Origin: Gammaproteobacteria bacterium
GTDB taxonomy: Bacteria; Pseudomonadota; Gammaproteobacteria; JAIEPX01
DNA length: 64,000 nucleotides
Reading direction: 5' to 3'
Assembly (NCBI GenBank): GCA_019748175.1
Contig: JAIEPX010000002.1
Location: 124,001 to 188,000, forward strand
Numbering within the stretch: the stretch's first letter is position 1; the number at the start of each line of letters is the position of its first letter. Both the position numbers and the translations under genes were made by a program. Below are positions 19,300 through 29,841 of this stretch, one piece after another. The notes under the pieces were generated by a model that was not told the DNA's origin, ran no database searches, and was given only the letters and a program-made list of their open reading frames with translations.

Positions 19300-19327
19300 C
19301 CTAGATTCCAACTGCAGAATCTAGGTT
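19298..19327. repeat. Short hairpin of the 14371-type repeat family
   Basis: Perfect 11-bp arms AACCTAGATTC and GAATCTAGGTT around the loop CAACTGCA. The right 20 bases match 14531-14550 exactly. It overlaps the algC stop codon and may act as a transcript 3'-end hairpin; no T run follows. Confidence 0.8.
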
Positions 19328-19356
19328 TAATATCTGGGATATAGTGAGAGAATATT

Positions 19357-20133
19357 ATGTTAAAAGTTGTTTCAGCGAATTTAAATGGCATTCGATCTGC
19401 TCAGAGAAAAGGTTTTTTTGAATGGCTGCTGGCGGAGCAACCAGATGTTATATGCGTTCAAGAAGTTAGAGCTCATATGATTCATTTGAAGGATCAACAT
19501 TTTTATCCAGAAGGTTATCATCATTACTTCGTGGATGCTGAAAAAAAAGGCTATAGTGGTGTCGGTATATATTCTAAAAAGAAACCTGATCACGTTATTA
19601 CTCAACTGGGTTGGGATGTTTCTGATACAGAAGGGCGTTATATTCAGCTCGATTTTGGTAAATTAAGTATTGCCTCACTGTACTTACCCTCAGGTACCAG
19701 TGGTGAAGGTCGGCAAGATGTCAAGTATGATTTTTTAGATCAATATGAAAAGGTATTGCGTAAGCAGCGTCATGATGGTCGTCATTATATTTTATGTGGC
19801 GATTGGAATATTGCACACAAAGCGATCGATCTCAAAAATTGGAAAACCAATCAAAAAAATTCGGGTTTTTTACCCGAAGAGAGAGCTTGGTTAGATAAAT
19901 TATTTGATGAAATTGGTTTTGTTGATGCTTTTAGAGTGCTCAATCAAGAGCCTGATCAATACACCTGGTGGTCTCATCGCGGACAAGCGTATGCAAAGAA
20001 TGTAGGGTGGCGTATCGATTATCAAATTGTCAGCCCCGAATTAAAAAAGAAAATTCAAAATGTCAGTATTTATAAAGATCAGAAATTTTCTGATCACGCG
20101 CCACTCATTATTGATTATGATTTAAAGGTCTGA
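19357..20133 (+). CDS. xth: Exodeoxyribonuclease III (AP endonuclease)
   Basis: Magnesium-dependent AP endonuclease and 3' exonuclease of base excision repair. The 258-residue product shows SANLNGIRSAQRKGFFEWL, the metal Glu in DVICVQEVRA, YLPSGTSGEGRQDVKY, the catalytic CGDWNIAHKAIDLKNWK, YTWWSHRGQAYAKNVGWRIDY and the final SDHAPLIIDYDL. GAG precedes ATG 19357. It is the last clearly core gene before the accessory island. An AT-rich hairpin (TGATTTATTT/AAATAAATCA, 20131-20158) lies at its stop. Confidence 0.96.
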   Translation: MLKVVSANLNGIRSAQRKGFFEWLLAEQPDVICVQEVRAHMIHLKDQHFYPEGYHHYFVDAEKKGYSGVGIYSKKKPDHVITQLGWDVSDTEGRYIQLDFGKLSIASLYLPSGTSGEGRQDVKYDFLDQYEKVLRKQRHDGRHYILCGDWNIAHKAIDLKNWKTNQKNSGFLPEERAWLDKLFDEIGFVDAFRVLNQEPDQYTWWSHRGQAYAKNVGWRIDYQIVSPELKKKIQNVSIYKDQKFSDHAPLIIDYDLKV

Positions 20134-20228
20134 TTTATTTGATTTATAAAATAAATCATGCTTGATTCTGATATGGCATCTCCTGAAAAACAAGGCTGAT
20201 TTTTAGGTTTTGCAGCATCTGCTATAGA

Positions 20229-20474
20229 TTAATAGTGAGCAATTAATGAAAGGGTGCTCAATAAGTGTAATCGATTTCTTGCGCCTGTTTTATGTCTAAG
20301 ATTTTTTAAGTGAAATTCTACCGTTCTCTGAGATATCTCTAATGCCGCTGCAGTTTGTTTAGCAGATTTTCCAATGCTAAGGTAGTAGAGGCACTCAAGT
20401 TCCCTTCTCGTTATTTGGAAAGACTGATTTTTAAGAATAATCATCTTTAAATTTTCAATTTCAAAGCAGTTCAT
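20229..20474 (-). CDS. Small LuxR-type HTH protein, 81 aa
   Basis: Essentially one GerE/LuxR DNA-binding domain: ITRRELECLYYLSIGKSAKQ, TAAALEISQRTVEFHLKNLR, then HKTGARNRLHLL. There is almost no sensing domain ahead of it. The frame is open from TTG 20549, but ATG 20474 has AGGAAG 7 nt upstream and is preferred. The HTH closely resembles those of the two larger regulators at 39312 and 55196 (shared pattern SAKxTxxxLxISxRTVExHLxN). It is divergent from the 9-kb gene across 225 bases that hold AT-rich promoter-like sequence and no ORF. Confidence 0.85.
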   Translation of the reverse strand: MNCFEIENLKMIILKNQSFQITRRELECLYYLSIGKSAKQTAAALEISQRTVEFHLKNLRHKTGARNRLHLLSTLSLIAHY

Positions 20475-20699
20475 TTCTAAACTTCCTATCAGAGTAATAA
20501 GATAATTATCCGCTATAAACGGTTTTATAAAATCCGTAATGTTACCCAAAATAATAAATTGATTTATGTTTTATGAAAAATAAAAACCTAGTAAAAATCA
20601 CAGCTATATTTCACCTATTTAATTTCCGTATATTGTGATTAGGAAATGTTCATTCGATGGATATTAGATTATATGGATTAACTTTAGGAGCTAGTTAAA

Positions 20700-23600
20700 A
20701 TGCAAAAAATAGTTTTAAGCGTCGATTTCCCTAGAAACTTGATTTGCCCAATCTCGCATAATCTGATGCGAGAGCCTGTGTATATTTTATCAGATGAAGG
20801 TATAAAATATGAGTTTGATCGTGAAAATATCGATCGGTGGCTTGATAAACACGATACAAATCCTTTAACAGGAATGAAATTGAAAAATAAGACTATCTAT
20901 CCTAATCCTGATAAAAAAGTTGAGGTCGTGAGATTCTTAGAATCATATTCGGTTATTAATGCACATGAGAATGAAAATGAATCAGATGGCGATTCAAAAA
21001 TATCTTTAATTGATTTGTCTGATGCTAGTTTAACTATGAAGGAGATTGATATGAGTCAAGAATTAAAAGGTTCAGAGTATGTTGCTGATATGCCTGAATG
21101 TTCTGAAAAACTATTATTAGGTGTTGTGTCTAATTTAAAGTATTGTTTTCAGTCGGGTGAAATACCAAATTCTAAAGTGCATGAAACTATCGTCACCAAG
21201 TTATATGAGTTATGTGGACAACAATATTATAAAGTATTAGATGAAATGAAGGCGTCATTAGCAAGGTCTGATTGGAAATGTCTAAACGAGCAATCAGAAT
21301 CACTTCTAAAAGAAATTAGACCTTTTGATATAAAAGAATTAGTCGCTTTAGTTGGTAAAGCAAAAGAAGCGGCGATATCAATTAAGGATCAAGATATTAT
21401 TTTACTTCTTGGAAGGACTGGTTCGGGAAAATCAACTACTACGCATTTTTTGTGTGGATCAACCATGGAAAAGACTGTGGTCAAAGGTTTAGAGCATATA
21501 CAAGCAAGTGGGGTAAAAACTGATATATTAAGAGAGGTCAAAACAAGTCCAGAAAAAAAATCTGAGACGCGCTATATTAAAGCCATTCCTGTTAGTTTTG
21601 AGTCGATAGGCTATGAACGTGATGGCGGTATTGTGATTTGTGATACTCCGGGTTTTGAAGATACACAAGGAGCTGAGGTTGATATTGCAAATGCTATCGG
21701 TGTTGTAGAGGCTGTACGAGGTGCAAAAACGGTACGTCCAGTTGTATTGATCAGTAACAAAAGTATCGGTGATCGTTGTGAATTACTAAAAGAATTGGCT
21801 CACCTACTGGTAAGAACCGTTGCCAATATTAAAGATCACCTCGATGCATTTACCTTTCTTTTTACGAAGTATAGTTCAGATGAGTTGTCTCAAGTTTATG
21901 CTGAGTTGAAGAATCTAAAATCGCATCTGAGTTCTGAAGATAAGTCCGATAAATCGCTAATGGCGTTGTTTGAGTCGATGCTTTTTTCCACTGAAGATGG
22001 TGCATTGGGATTAGATCCAATAAACGACAAGCCAAAAATATTTCATAGAAAACTAATGGGTAAGACAGCAATTAGACATCCAGAAGAGGTGTTTCAGTTT
22101 TCAATCACAGATAAATCAAAAGGTATATTAAAAGACCAGGTTATGAAGCATCAGCTATCAATATATCAAGCAGCTAAACAAGGCAATTACGGTGTCGTTC
22201 AATATAAGCTAGATGAGCTTAAAACTTTGATGTCGATTCTTAATCAGGATTTTATTAAACAGATTTATGATGAATGTAAGCGACATTTAATAGCCCATTT
22301 ACGTGAAAAGTATCAGGCGGCTCTACAGAATTTTGATAAAACCTTAGACGATAATAACAATTTAACAGAAGCTGATATAATTCAATATAAGGCAAGCATC
22401 TCCAATATCAAAAATGCTGAATTAATACGAGAAAAACACCTCACGAATGATGCGATTCAATCAGCTGCTTTATTGCAAAATCTGACCATAAAAGTCAAGG
22501 AGCTCTCAAATAATGTAGGGGTTTATTCACTAGACAATGTTGGTTTTAGGCAAAGATTGGACAAAATTAAACTTCTTTGTCAGCATTTTCCAAGTTTTAA
22601 CGAATTCTATTCTAAACACCTTGATGAGCTATCGAAGAAGCTTGAAGAAATATCAACTATAATGAGTCTCAACATTGAAGAGTGTAACTGGACGGAATTA
22701 ACTAAATCTTTATCACTGATAAAAAAAATAGGTAAGGAATTATCAGGGCACGTTGAGAGTTCTAAGATCAATAGCATTTATAAGTCTTTTTGTGAGAAAG
22801 CTTTATTGAGAATAAAATCTATATCTGAAAATGCTCGATCTCTACTCAATAAAGATAGACGATTAACTAAATCCGATATCAAAGTTCTTATTCGATCAAT
22901 TTCCCAGCTTAATGAGTCTAAATCAACTGTTGGATTTGATAGCCACATAGAACCTAAGGAGCTTGAGAAATCAGTAATGTCTCTGTTTGCTGATTTAATG
23001 GGATTTTTTACAAATTTAAAAGAGAAGATACAAAATACATTTACAAGGTTACGAGGAGATGCTTTTGAAGAATTAGAGGTGTTGATGGAGGAAATGAATT
23101 CTATACATGAAATGCAGGGTATGCAGTCTATGACCTCAGAGATTTTTTATCAAACTATTGAGACATTGGCTGGCTATATTAAAGAAATGCGTCGTGAATC
23201 TGAGCATCAATTGAAGCTGTTTCTGGATAGTAATGGGCAGGATTGTAAGAAATTCTCAAGGAGCCTGGTAACGCTTAAAAAGGCTGGGTGGCTCGAAAGG
23301 TATAAGCCTGGCATCACAGATGAAACAATGCTAGAGATTCGGGAAGAAATCCTTTCCCGAGCAGAGGTAGCTAAACATCGTGCTCAGTCATTGAATCTAC
23401 GTTTAGAAGATTATAGCAATATCAAAGAGCTGGGTGAAATCATTTCAAATTTCCAAACAATGATTCCTTTGGAAGCTGGGTTGCCTGCGTTGACTGCAGT
23501 TCGGGAAAGCCTCATGGAAGGTCTTCTCCTTCGTTTTAAAGACAATTTTAAATTAATCAGTCTTATGTATGGCCTTGACACTATTTCTCTCACGAATCTC

Positions 23601-26600
23601 GAAAGCATCAGAAGAGATTATGTGATTATGCTAGAAGAAGGTGATTCGGCTCTATTAATGAAGTTAGCGGGTAAGTTGCAATCTAACGGCTTCAAGAATT
23701 TAGATGATCTTAATCGTCAGATTGAAGAAATTAAAGGTGAAAAGGAGGGGTTGTTAAAGAAAATTGAGTCTCATGAAAAGGATAAAGCATTAGAACTGGA
23801 TAGATATACAGACTTGAAAAGAATAAAAGTCGGCTATGATAAAATCATTGGTGTAGAGAATAAAAAATCACGTACGGATAGTTTAGAATATCTAAAGCAA
23901 AGAGGTTATAAATCCTACGATGACTTTTCGGATGACCTAGAAGATTCAGAGCGAGCGCTTAACAATAGAGAGTCATTTTTGAGAAAATGTTGTGAAGAGA
24001 AATCAAAAATCCTCGGAGACCTAGAAAGATACACTGCCCTTAGAAACGAGATAGAATCAATTAAATTGGATGAAATTTCGAAAAATAGAAAAAAAAGTCA
24101 AGAATGGATAGCTCAGAGAGGATGCTTGAATATCGAGAGTCTTGATGAGAATATCTCTAGAATGAAAGAAAAGGTATGTAGAATCGATGATAGCAGAAGC
24201 AAGCCGTTAACAACATTAGCGGAATTAGATGTCGAGAAAGCTGAAATTGTGTGTTGTTATTTGAAGGCATGTAATCAATTCGGAATTATGAGGGATGAAT
24301 TGCATGTTGTAGAAAATCAATTCTATACCACAATCAGAAGTTATGTAGAGTATTTTAATAGTATCTTGACTGAGGATTTAAGGAAAGCAATATCACCTAG
24401 CGCTGATTCCTCTGATAAAATTATAACTCAAAATGCACAAAATTTATTGTCTAAGTTAAGACATTTAACTCATATCATGAACAAACAACCTAATATATTC
24501 ATGATGTTTCCAGAAAGGATATTAGATAGTTACAAGGAACTACTTGAACAGAATCGCAATGAGTTATCAGAAGAAATGATGAAGTTGCAAACCGCTAAAA
24601 ATAATCAACGATTAAAGTCTAAGCTGTCTCTTGCTAGGGCTCTTAGTCGATTTGACTATATGATTGAAGGTGAGAAATACAATGATCTATATATAAAATA
24701 CAGAGACCTTTTTTATGCAGAAGCTAAAATTACACCAGACATTTTGACAGCCATCAAAGATTTGAATTTTATTACTATAGCGTCACATATGAGTCGTTTC
24801 ACCGAATTAGAAGATCCAGCAACGCTTAGTGCTGCCGAGCAACTTCGAGATACACTTTCAAGAGCACTGGTTGACCTGGTCTCGGAAACACGTACAAAAG
24901 TTATTATGCTAGGCAGTTCCGTAGATTCGCAAACCGTCAGTGATATTCAATCAATTGTCGTAAATCTTAACAAGATAAAAGATGCGCAACAACTCTTGCT
25001 TAAATACTTAGAAGAGAATGTTAGAGTGGAATTAGTTGATTGCACATTGTTTGTTAAAAACACTATCTCTGACCGTATTATTCGCTTCTTAGATTCAATT
25101 GCGGCTTCTATTGATTCAAATAATTTTAATGAATCTAATGTAAGAATGGACATTGTGTCGACTATTCGTAATTTACTTGGTACATATTGTACCCAAGATA
25201 TTGTTGTTAAATTAGATGAACTAACTAAGCGTATTGAACGTGTACTTGACGAGGTCGTTCTAAAGTATATCGACAATGAATTGAAGGACTATCCTGCTTA
25301 TCCACCTAAAGAAATATTTGAAAAGTTTCAAGAAGTAGCTACTAAAGACCGTAAATATACCCATGCTCTTGCTAAAATTAAGTCAGGTATATTAGAGCGC
25401 TGCAGGAAAGTATTAGAGGCCGCAAGAGAATGTGCATTACCTGCAGAGCGAAACCCTCATATCCGTCAGGTAACTGTCGCACTAAAATTCTTACCAGATG
25501 ATCTAAGAAAAGCATTAGAGGTAGAGCTTGATGCAGCTAAGGAAGAGATAAAAGGTTTGGTTGATGAGCATGAAAGCCGAGTTAAAGATCTCATTGAAAC
25601 TGGTAATGTAGAGGGTTTGCAGGATTACCTGGGGTCTAGTGAAAGTCATGCAGAATCTAAAAAACATCTGAGAGAGCATGTGCTAAAGGCAATTAAAGAC
25701 TCGAAAGTTCGGATCGACTCGTGTTTAGATCAAGATGATATTGTGGGCATGATTCCAGATCTGAAGAAGGTTTATGACTATCGAGTGCGCCTGGGAGATA
25801 GTATTCCGTTATTAAATAATTACTATGCCCAAATTAAAGCAAGACTCGGCAGCTCGATGGAGCAGTTTCTAAGAGTCATCAATGATAATTTATCCGAAAC
25901 AGATGACGACAGTATTAATGCCTCTCTAAATATCAAGATTATGGAAAAAGCCTTGGAAAACTTGACCATAATCATAGGGTTCAAAGATGAGTTGCGACGA
26001 ATTTCTCTAGGTTCTAATGCAGTGAATAATCAGCCTGTTACATTCAGGGGGCAAAGTGTAATTCCTTTAAATATAGATTTTGACGAGGAGTGCTTGGACA
26101 TTTATCCTGACAATTTTATGTCAAACATAGAAAAATTGAATAAAAAAATGATTAAATACTTCGAGTCTTATAACAAGGATTATATTAAAGCAGTTGAATT
26201 TATGCAGTGCGATCTTTTGATTAAAATTATGGCGAGGGCTGAAGCATGGGATCCGCTATTGAAAAAGATCAAGCGTTATATCTCTACTGTAGGTGTTAAA
26301 TATAGTCCTCATTACCAAAACAGCGATGATCAAAAAAATTCAAGTGCTACTACTTTTTCAAGTTTAGATTCAATACTATCTAAGATTAAATATTCAGACA
26401 TAGTTTCCTGTGTAATTTTTGAAATAAACAAATACGCCGATTATTTTGCTAAGCTTCGGATATTTAATGACTTAACGTTGTGTTCCGAAATATCTAGGAA
26501 GCAATTTTATGAAGAGTTAAATCGTAACATTAATGTGCTTTTATCTGTATCATTATTGAAGCAGCATTTAAATATAAAGTCGATCGATCTCGATAAAATA

Positions 26601-29600
26601 TCCTCAGAAGCGTTTTCTGGTCTAAAGATCAAGTTTGAGGCACTATTTGCTGAATCTATGAAGATAATATCTAAATCAACTCTGAATAAAACAGATTATA
26701 ATGCTTTCGATCGTTACTACGCTGCTCTAACCATGATGAGCAAAGAAGTGCCTTCCCTTGTTAAAACGGGTGTTCGTGTTAGCGAATTTTTACAGAAGCT
26801 GGATGTTGTTATCGGTGATAAGCTAAGTACTCTTGAAAGCAAGGTTAGTTCAGCATCTGAGCTAGTAGATATAGCTGATGGAATAATTGCAATTAAACAA
26901 ATATCCGAATGTATTACAAGGTTCAAGGAAAGAATTGATTTAAGAATAGATGTTTTGCTACATGATTTTAAACGGCAAAAGGGGGGTGCTCAGGCCTTGG
27001 CAAAACTTGCCACCATGCTCAATACCGAGCAATCGGGCATCGGCCAAATTATTTTAGAAGAACATAAGTGTTTTGTCGGCTATCAGCATCATGTCTGGTC
27101 TGTAAGAACTCAGACACATGGTATTGAGTATATTCTTGATCACATCGATGGAGATGATTTAGATAGGCAAAAACTGCGTTCAAGATATAATGAATTTGAT
27201 GGAAGATACAAACAGTTAGTCACAAAAAACCTTTCAAAACATATAGATTTTGCCTCGATTGTCTCATCACTGAAAGTTAATTTACTGAAAGTTCGTTCCA
27301 ATGATGTTGAAATTCGTTGGACTGGTGCCATTCGAGATCTAATTCCAGAAATACTCGCTCATGTATTCGCTATATGGACTCTAAAAAACGCATCGCATTA
27401 TTTTGATGCCGAGGGAGCAGATGAGCGTGAGAGCTACTTATTAAGACCTCATGCTGCACAAATTATTTCGATATTACGAATGTTGGGTATTGATGATGGT
27501 ACAGCCTCTTTAAAAAATAATTTAGTTCAAATAGGTACCGGAGAGGGAAAATCGGTAACACTAGCGGCTACGGCCTCCGTCTTAGCTTTGCTCGGTTTTG
27601 ATGTAAGTTGCGCGTGCTATAGTGATTATTTAAGTGTCAGGGACTATAACTCTTTCAAAGATTTATTTGATACTCTGGGTGTTTTGGAAAATATTCATTA
27701 TGGTACCTTTAATAAGTTGTGTGAAGCTGTGATTAATGAAAACGGTAATGTTCGAGAGATTGTTAAGTCGTTGGTTTCAAATGAGCTAAACCCAGTAAAC
27801 TCAGCCAAGATTCTTTCAAATCGCCCAAAAATATTATTAATTGATGAGGTCGATGTTTTCTTTAGCAAAGAATTTTACGGAAAAACGTATACGCCATCAG
27901 CGACATTATCAGATCCCACGATTGCAGGTCTAACGGATTTGATTTGGAAGGAGCGAGATTCTATTACCATTAGGAAATTAAAGGCAACGTCACAGTTTAA
28001 AGCCTGTTGTGATAAATATAAAAATTGGGAGTTTTTAATTGAGGAAGCCTGTAAAGATATGCTCAATGATGTCAAATCATTCATTTCTCATGATTACCTG
28101 GTAATTGGCGACAAGATTGGGTACAAAGTTCAGGATACGATTGTTTTCAATATGCTCGAGGGATATAAAACACTATTTGCCTATTATTATGAAAAAGATA
28201 AGGGGACTATTAGTGAACAAAGCTTAAATGAAAATATCTGCATATCTATAAATTGTGGTAATTTTTCTTACGCAGAAATTCCGCACCTATTTCGCCAAAT
28301 CATGGGAGTGACAGGGACTCTTAAAACGTTGAGTAAACCTGAACAGGCTATTGTACGAAATATTTATGGAATCTGTAAAAACACATACGCCCCCTCAGTT
28401 TATGGGGCTAATAACTTAATTTTTCGCGAAGATGCCGATATTAAAATTGAAAATAGGTCAGATTTTTTCAACGTAATCAAGCGTGAAATAGATGACAGAA
28501 TTAAGGGTTCTACAACAGGTACAAAAAGGGCAGTTTTAGTCTTCTTCGATTCTAAAGAAAAATTGTTGAGTTTTTATAACTCGCCATCGCTAGCAAGTTC
28601 AAAGGATGGGTATAATGTCATCACTGAAGAGCTTGAAACTCCAGATAAAATAAAGCGAATTAAGCAAGCTACAACATCAGGCCAAGTAACATTGTTAACT
28701 AAATCTTTTGGCAGAGGTACAGACTTTGTTTGTCGAGACCAATCAGTGTCATCAAATGGTGGTACGCACGTAATTCAAACATTCTTGTCAGCAGAAATAT
28801 CTGAGGAAACTCAAATAAAAGGTCGAACGGCTAGACAGGGTGATCATGGTTCATACAGTATGGTGTTGCTAGAGGACTCTTTGAGCTCTTTCTTGGTAGA
28901 TAATGACGTCATCGTAAAAATGAAAGCTTCAGGGGTTTATTATTCAGTCTTAAACAAGAAAAGAACCGAATATTTTGAAATGCAATATGGCGAAGATACT
29001 AAGTTTGTCGATGAAGCTAAAAAAGAACATGAGATAGCATTGAAATTTCTCGAAAGGCTACAAAACAAAGACATGAAGTTTTTGGCTCAATATTTAGGTG
29101 AAGCTAATAAGGGGTCGGATAACAATAAACGTTCAAGGACAGTTTGTCTTATGGATGCTACTGGCTCAATGAGTCACCTTCTACAAAAAGCCAAAAACAC
29201 AGTTGGGATTATGTTTGAACGAGCTGCTGAGATATTAAAAGACAATGGTTTTGCTCCTGATGCCTTTGAATTGCAGTTCTCAGTTTATCGGAATTACAGT
29301 TCTGGCAATGATTTATTGTTACAGACTTCTACCTGGGAAACAAAACCAAGTAATCTACGTGCATTCATGGATAGGATTCAGCCTGAGGGCGGGCAAGGTA
29401 ATGAAGCTATTGAAATCGGGCTATGGCATGCCAGTGAAGAGGCAAGAAATGGTGAAATCACTCAGGTAATACTCATTGGTGATGCTAATCCTAACACAGC
29501 ACAGGATGTAACAATTAAGCGCGGCGGTAAAGGTGAGGCATATTGGAGGCAGACTAAATTTGCCGCGCCTACTTTCTATATGAATGAGTTGCAAGTGCTG

Positions 29601-29840
29601 AAAGCGAATGAAATTCCAGTCCACTCATTCTATGTCGCCCGGTCTGCGGAGTCTTCATTCCGTCAAATTGCTCAGGAGACGGGCGGTCGAAGCGAGTTTT
29701 TAGATGTAAATTCACCTGATGGTGCAGCTATGCTAACGAATTTGGTTACTGAGGAAATTCTTCGAAGTGTAGGTGGGGATAATCGTGGAGATGACTTAGT
29801 GCAAGCTTATAGAGCGAAATTTGCACGGTCATATAAATAA
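20700..29840 (+). CDS. 3046-aa multidomain protein: U-box, P-loop GTPase, helical middle, SecA-type motor, VWA
   Basis: Domains in order. U-box, residues about 13-80 (LICPISHNLMREPVYIL, then YEFDRENIDRWL), a ubiquitin-ligase fold. P-loop GTPase with GRTGSGKSTTTHF at residue 238 and CDTPGFEDTQGAE at about 314, resembling AIG1-type GTPases. Residues about 480-2200 are long charged helices, probably coiled coils. A SecA-type motor follows: GTGEGKSVTLA at about 2279, LLIDEVDVFF at about 2379, GVTGTLKTL, FGRGTDFVCRD and QIKGRTARQGDHGSY. The VWA domain starts CLMDATGSMS at about 2816, with a DxTxS-like MIDAS. No signal peptide or membrane segment is evident. AGGAG lies upstream of ATG 20700. First gene of a three-gene operon. 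The SecA part lacks a recognisable C-terminal zinc motif, so this is not housekeeping SecA. Function unknown; a chaperone-like or host-ubiquitin role is inference. Confidence 0.85.
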   Translation: MQKIVLSVDFPRNLICPISHNLMREPVYILSDEGIKYEFDRENIDRWLDKHDTNPLTGMKLKNKTIYPNPDKKVEVVRFLESYSVINAHENENESDGDSKISLIDLSDASLTMKEIDMSQELKGSEYVADMPECSEKLLLGVVSNLKYCFQSGEIPNSKVHETIVTKLYELCGQQYYKVLDEMKASLARSDWKCLNEQSESLLKEIRPFDIKELVALVGKAKEAAISIKDQDIILLLGRTGSGKSTTTHFLCGSTMEKTVVKGLEHIQASGVKTDILREVKTSPEKKSETRYIKAIPVSFESIGYERDGGIVICDTPGFEDTQGAEVDIANAIGVVEAVRGAKTVRPVVLISNKSIGDRCELLKELAHLLVRTVANIKDHLDAFTFLFTKYSSDELSQVYAELKNLKSHLSSEDKSDKSLMALFESMLFSTEDGALGLDPINDKPKIFHRKLMGKTAIRHPEEVFQFSITDKSKGILKDQVMKHQLSIYQAAKQGNYGVVQYKLDELKTLMSILNQDFIKQIYDECKRHLIAHLREKYQAALQNFDKTLDDNNNLTEADIIQYKASISNIKNAELIREKHLTNDAIQSAALLQNLTIKVKELSNNVGVYSLDNVGFRQRLDKIKLLCQHFPSFNEFYSKHLDELSKKLEEISTIMSLNIEECNWTELTKSLSLIKKIGKELSGHVESSKINSIYKSFCEKALLRIKSISENARSLLNKDRRLTKSDIKVLIRSISQLNESKSTVGFDSHIEPKELEKSVMSLFADLMGFFTNLKEKIQNTFTRLRGDAFEELEVLMEEMNSIHEMQGMQSMTSEIFYQTIETLAGYIKEMRRESEHQLKLFLDSNGQDCKKFSRSLVTLKKAGWLERYKPGITDETMLEIREEILSRAEVAKHRAQSLNLRLEDYSNIKELGEIISNFQTMIPLEAGLPALTAVRESLMEGLLLRFKDNFKLISLMYGLDTISLTNLESIRRDYVIMLEEGDSALLMKLAGKLQSNGFKNLDDLNRQIEEIKGEKEGLLKKIESHEKDKALELDRYTDLKRIKVGYDKIIGVENKKSRTDSLEYLKQRGYKSYDDFSDDLEDSERALNNRESFLRKCCEEKSKILGDLERYTALRNEIESIKLDEISKNRKKSQEWIAQRGCLNIESLDENISRMKEKVCRIDDSRSKPLTTLAELDVEKAEIVCCYLKACNQFGIMRDELHVVENQFYTTIRSYVEYFNSILTEDLRKAISPSADSSDKIITQNAQNLLSKLRHLTHIMNKQPNIFMMFPERILDSYKELLEQNRNELSEEMMKLQTAKNNQRLKSKLSLARALSRFDYMIEGEKYNDLYIKYRDLFYAEAKITPDILTAIKDLNFITIASHMSRFTELEDPATLSAAEQLRDTLSRALVDLVSETRTKVIMLGSSVDSQTVSDIQSIVVNLNKIKDAQQLLLKYLEENVRVELVDCTLFVKNTISDRIIRFLDSIAASIDSNNFNESNVRMDIVSTIRNLLGTYCTQDIVVKLDELTKRIERVLDEVVLKYIDNELKDYPAYPPKEIFEKFQEVATKDRKYTHALAKIKSGILERCRKVLEAARECALPAERNPHIRQVTVALKFLPDDLRKALEVELDAAKEEIKGLVDEHESRVKDLIETGNVEGLQDYLGSSESHAESKKHLREHVLKAIKDSKVRIDSCLDQDDIVGMIPDLKKVYDYRVRLGDSIPLLNNYYAQIKARLGSSMEQFLRVINDNLSETDDDSINASLNIKIMEKALENLTIIIGFKDELRRISLGSNAVNNQPVTFRGQSVIPLNIDFDEECLDIYPDNFMSNIEKLNKKMIKYFESYNKDYIKAVEFMQCDLLIKIMARAEAWDPLLKKIKRYISTVGVKYSPHYQNSDDQKNSSATTFSSLDSILSKIKYSDIVSCVIFEINKYADYFAKLRIFNDLTLCSEISRKQFYEELNRNINVLLSVSLLKQHLNIKSIDLDKISSEAFSGLKIKFEALFAESMKIISKSTLNKTDYNAFDRYYAALTMMSKEVPSLVKTGVRVSEFLQKLDVVIGDKLSTLESKVSSASELVDIADGIIAIKQISECITRFKERIDLRIDVLLHDFKRQKGGAQALAKLATMLNTEQSGIGQIILEEHKCFVGYQHHVWSVRTQTHGIEYILDHIDGDDLDRQKLRSRYNEFDGRYKQLVTKNLSKHIDFASIVSSLKVNLLKVRSNDVEIRWTGAIRDLIPEILAHVFAIWTLKNASHYFDAEGADERESYLLRPHAAQIISILRMLGIDDGTASLKNNLVQIGTGEGKSVTLAATASVLALLGFDVSCACYSDYLSVRDYNSFKDLFDTLGVLENIHYGTFNKLCEAVINENGNVREIVKSLVSNELNPVNSAKILSNRPKILLIDEVDVFFSKEFYGKTYTPSATLSDPTIAGLTDLIWKERDSITIRKLKATSQFKACCDKYKNWEFLIEEACKDMLNDVKSFISHDYLVIGDKIGYKVQDTIVFNMLEGYKTLFAYYYEKDKGTISEQSLNENICISINCGNFSYAEIPHLFRQIMGVTGTLKTLSKPEQAIVRNIYGICKNTYAPSVYGANNLIFREDADIKIENRSDFFNVIKREIDDRIKGSTTGTKRAVLVFFDSKEKLLSFYNSPSLASSKDGYNVITEELETPDKIKRIKQATTSGQVTLLTKSFGRGTDFVCRDQSVSSNGGTHVIQTFLSAEISEETQIKGRTARQGDHGSYSMVLLEDSLSSFLVDNDVIVKMKASGVYYSVLNKKRTEYFEMQYGEDTKFVDEAKKEHEIALKFLERLQNKDMKFLAQYLGEANKGSDNNKRSRTVCLMDATGSMSHLLQKAKNTVGIMFERAAEILKDNGFAPDAFELQFSVYRNYSSGNDLLLQTSTWETKPSNLRAFMDRIQPEGGQGNEAIEIGLWHASEEARNGEITQVILIGDANPNTAQDVTIKRGGKGEAYWRQTKFAAPTFYMNELQVLKANEIPVHSFYVARSAESSFRQIAQETGGRSEFLDVNSPDGAAMLTNLVTEEILRSVGGDNRGDDLVQAYRAKFARSYK

Positions 29841-29841
29841 A

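Noticed and set aside
20131-20158. AT-rich hairpin TGATTTATTT/AAATAAATCA after xth as a terminator
   Set aside because: The stem has no GC pairs beyond one per arm and no T run, so I do not call it a terminator.
22200-27000. Possibility that the 9.1-kb gene is several genes fused by sequencing error
   Set aside because: The frame stays open with consistent composition from U-box to VWA, and no internal ribosome site plus start stands out.
20700-29840. Calling the 3046-residue protein a housekeeping SecA
   Set aside because: Only the motor core is SecA-like; the flanking U-box, GTPase and VWA domains and its size rule out the standard translocase.
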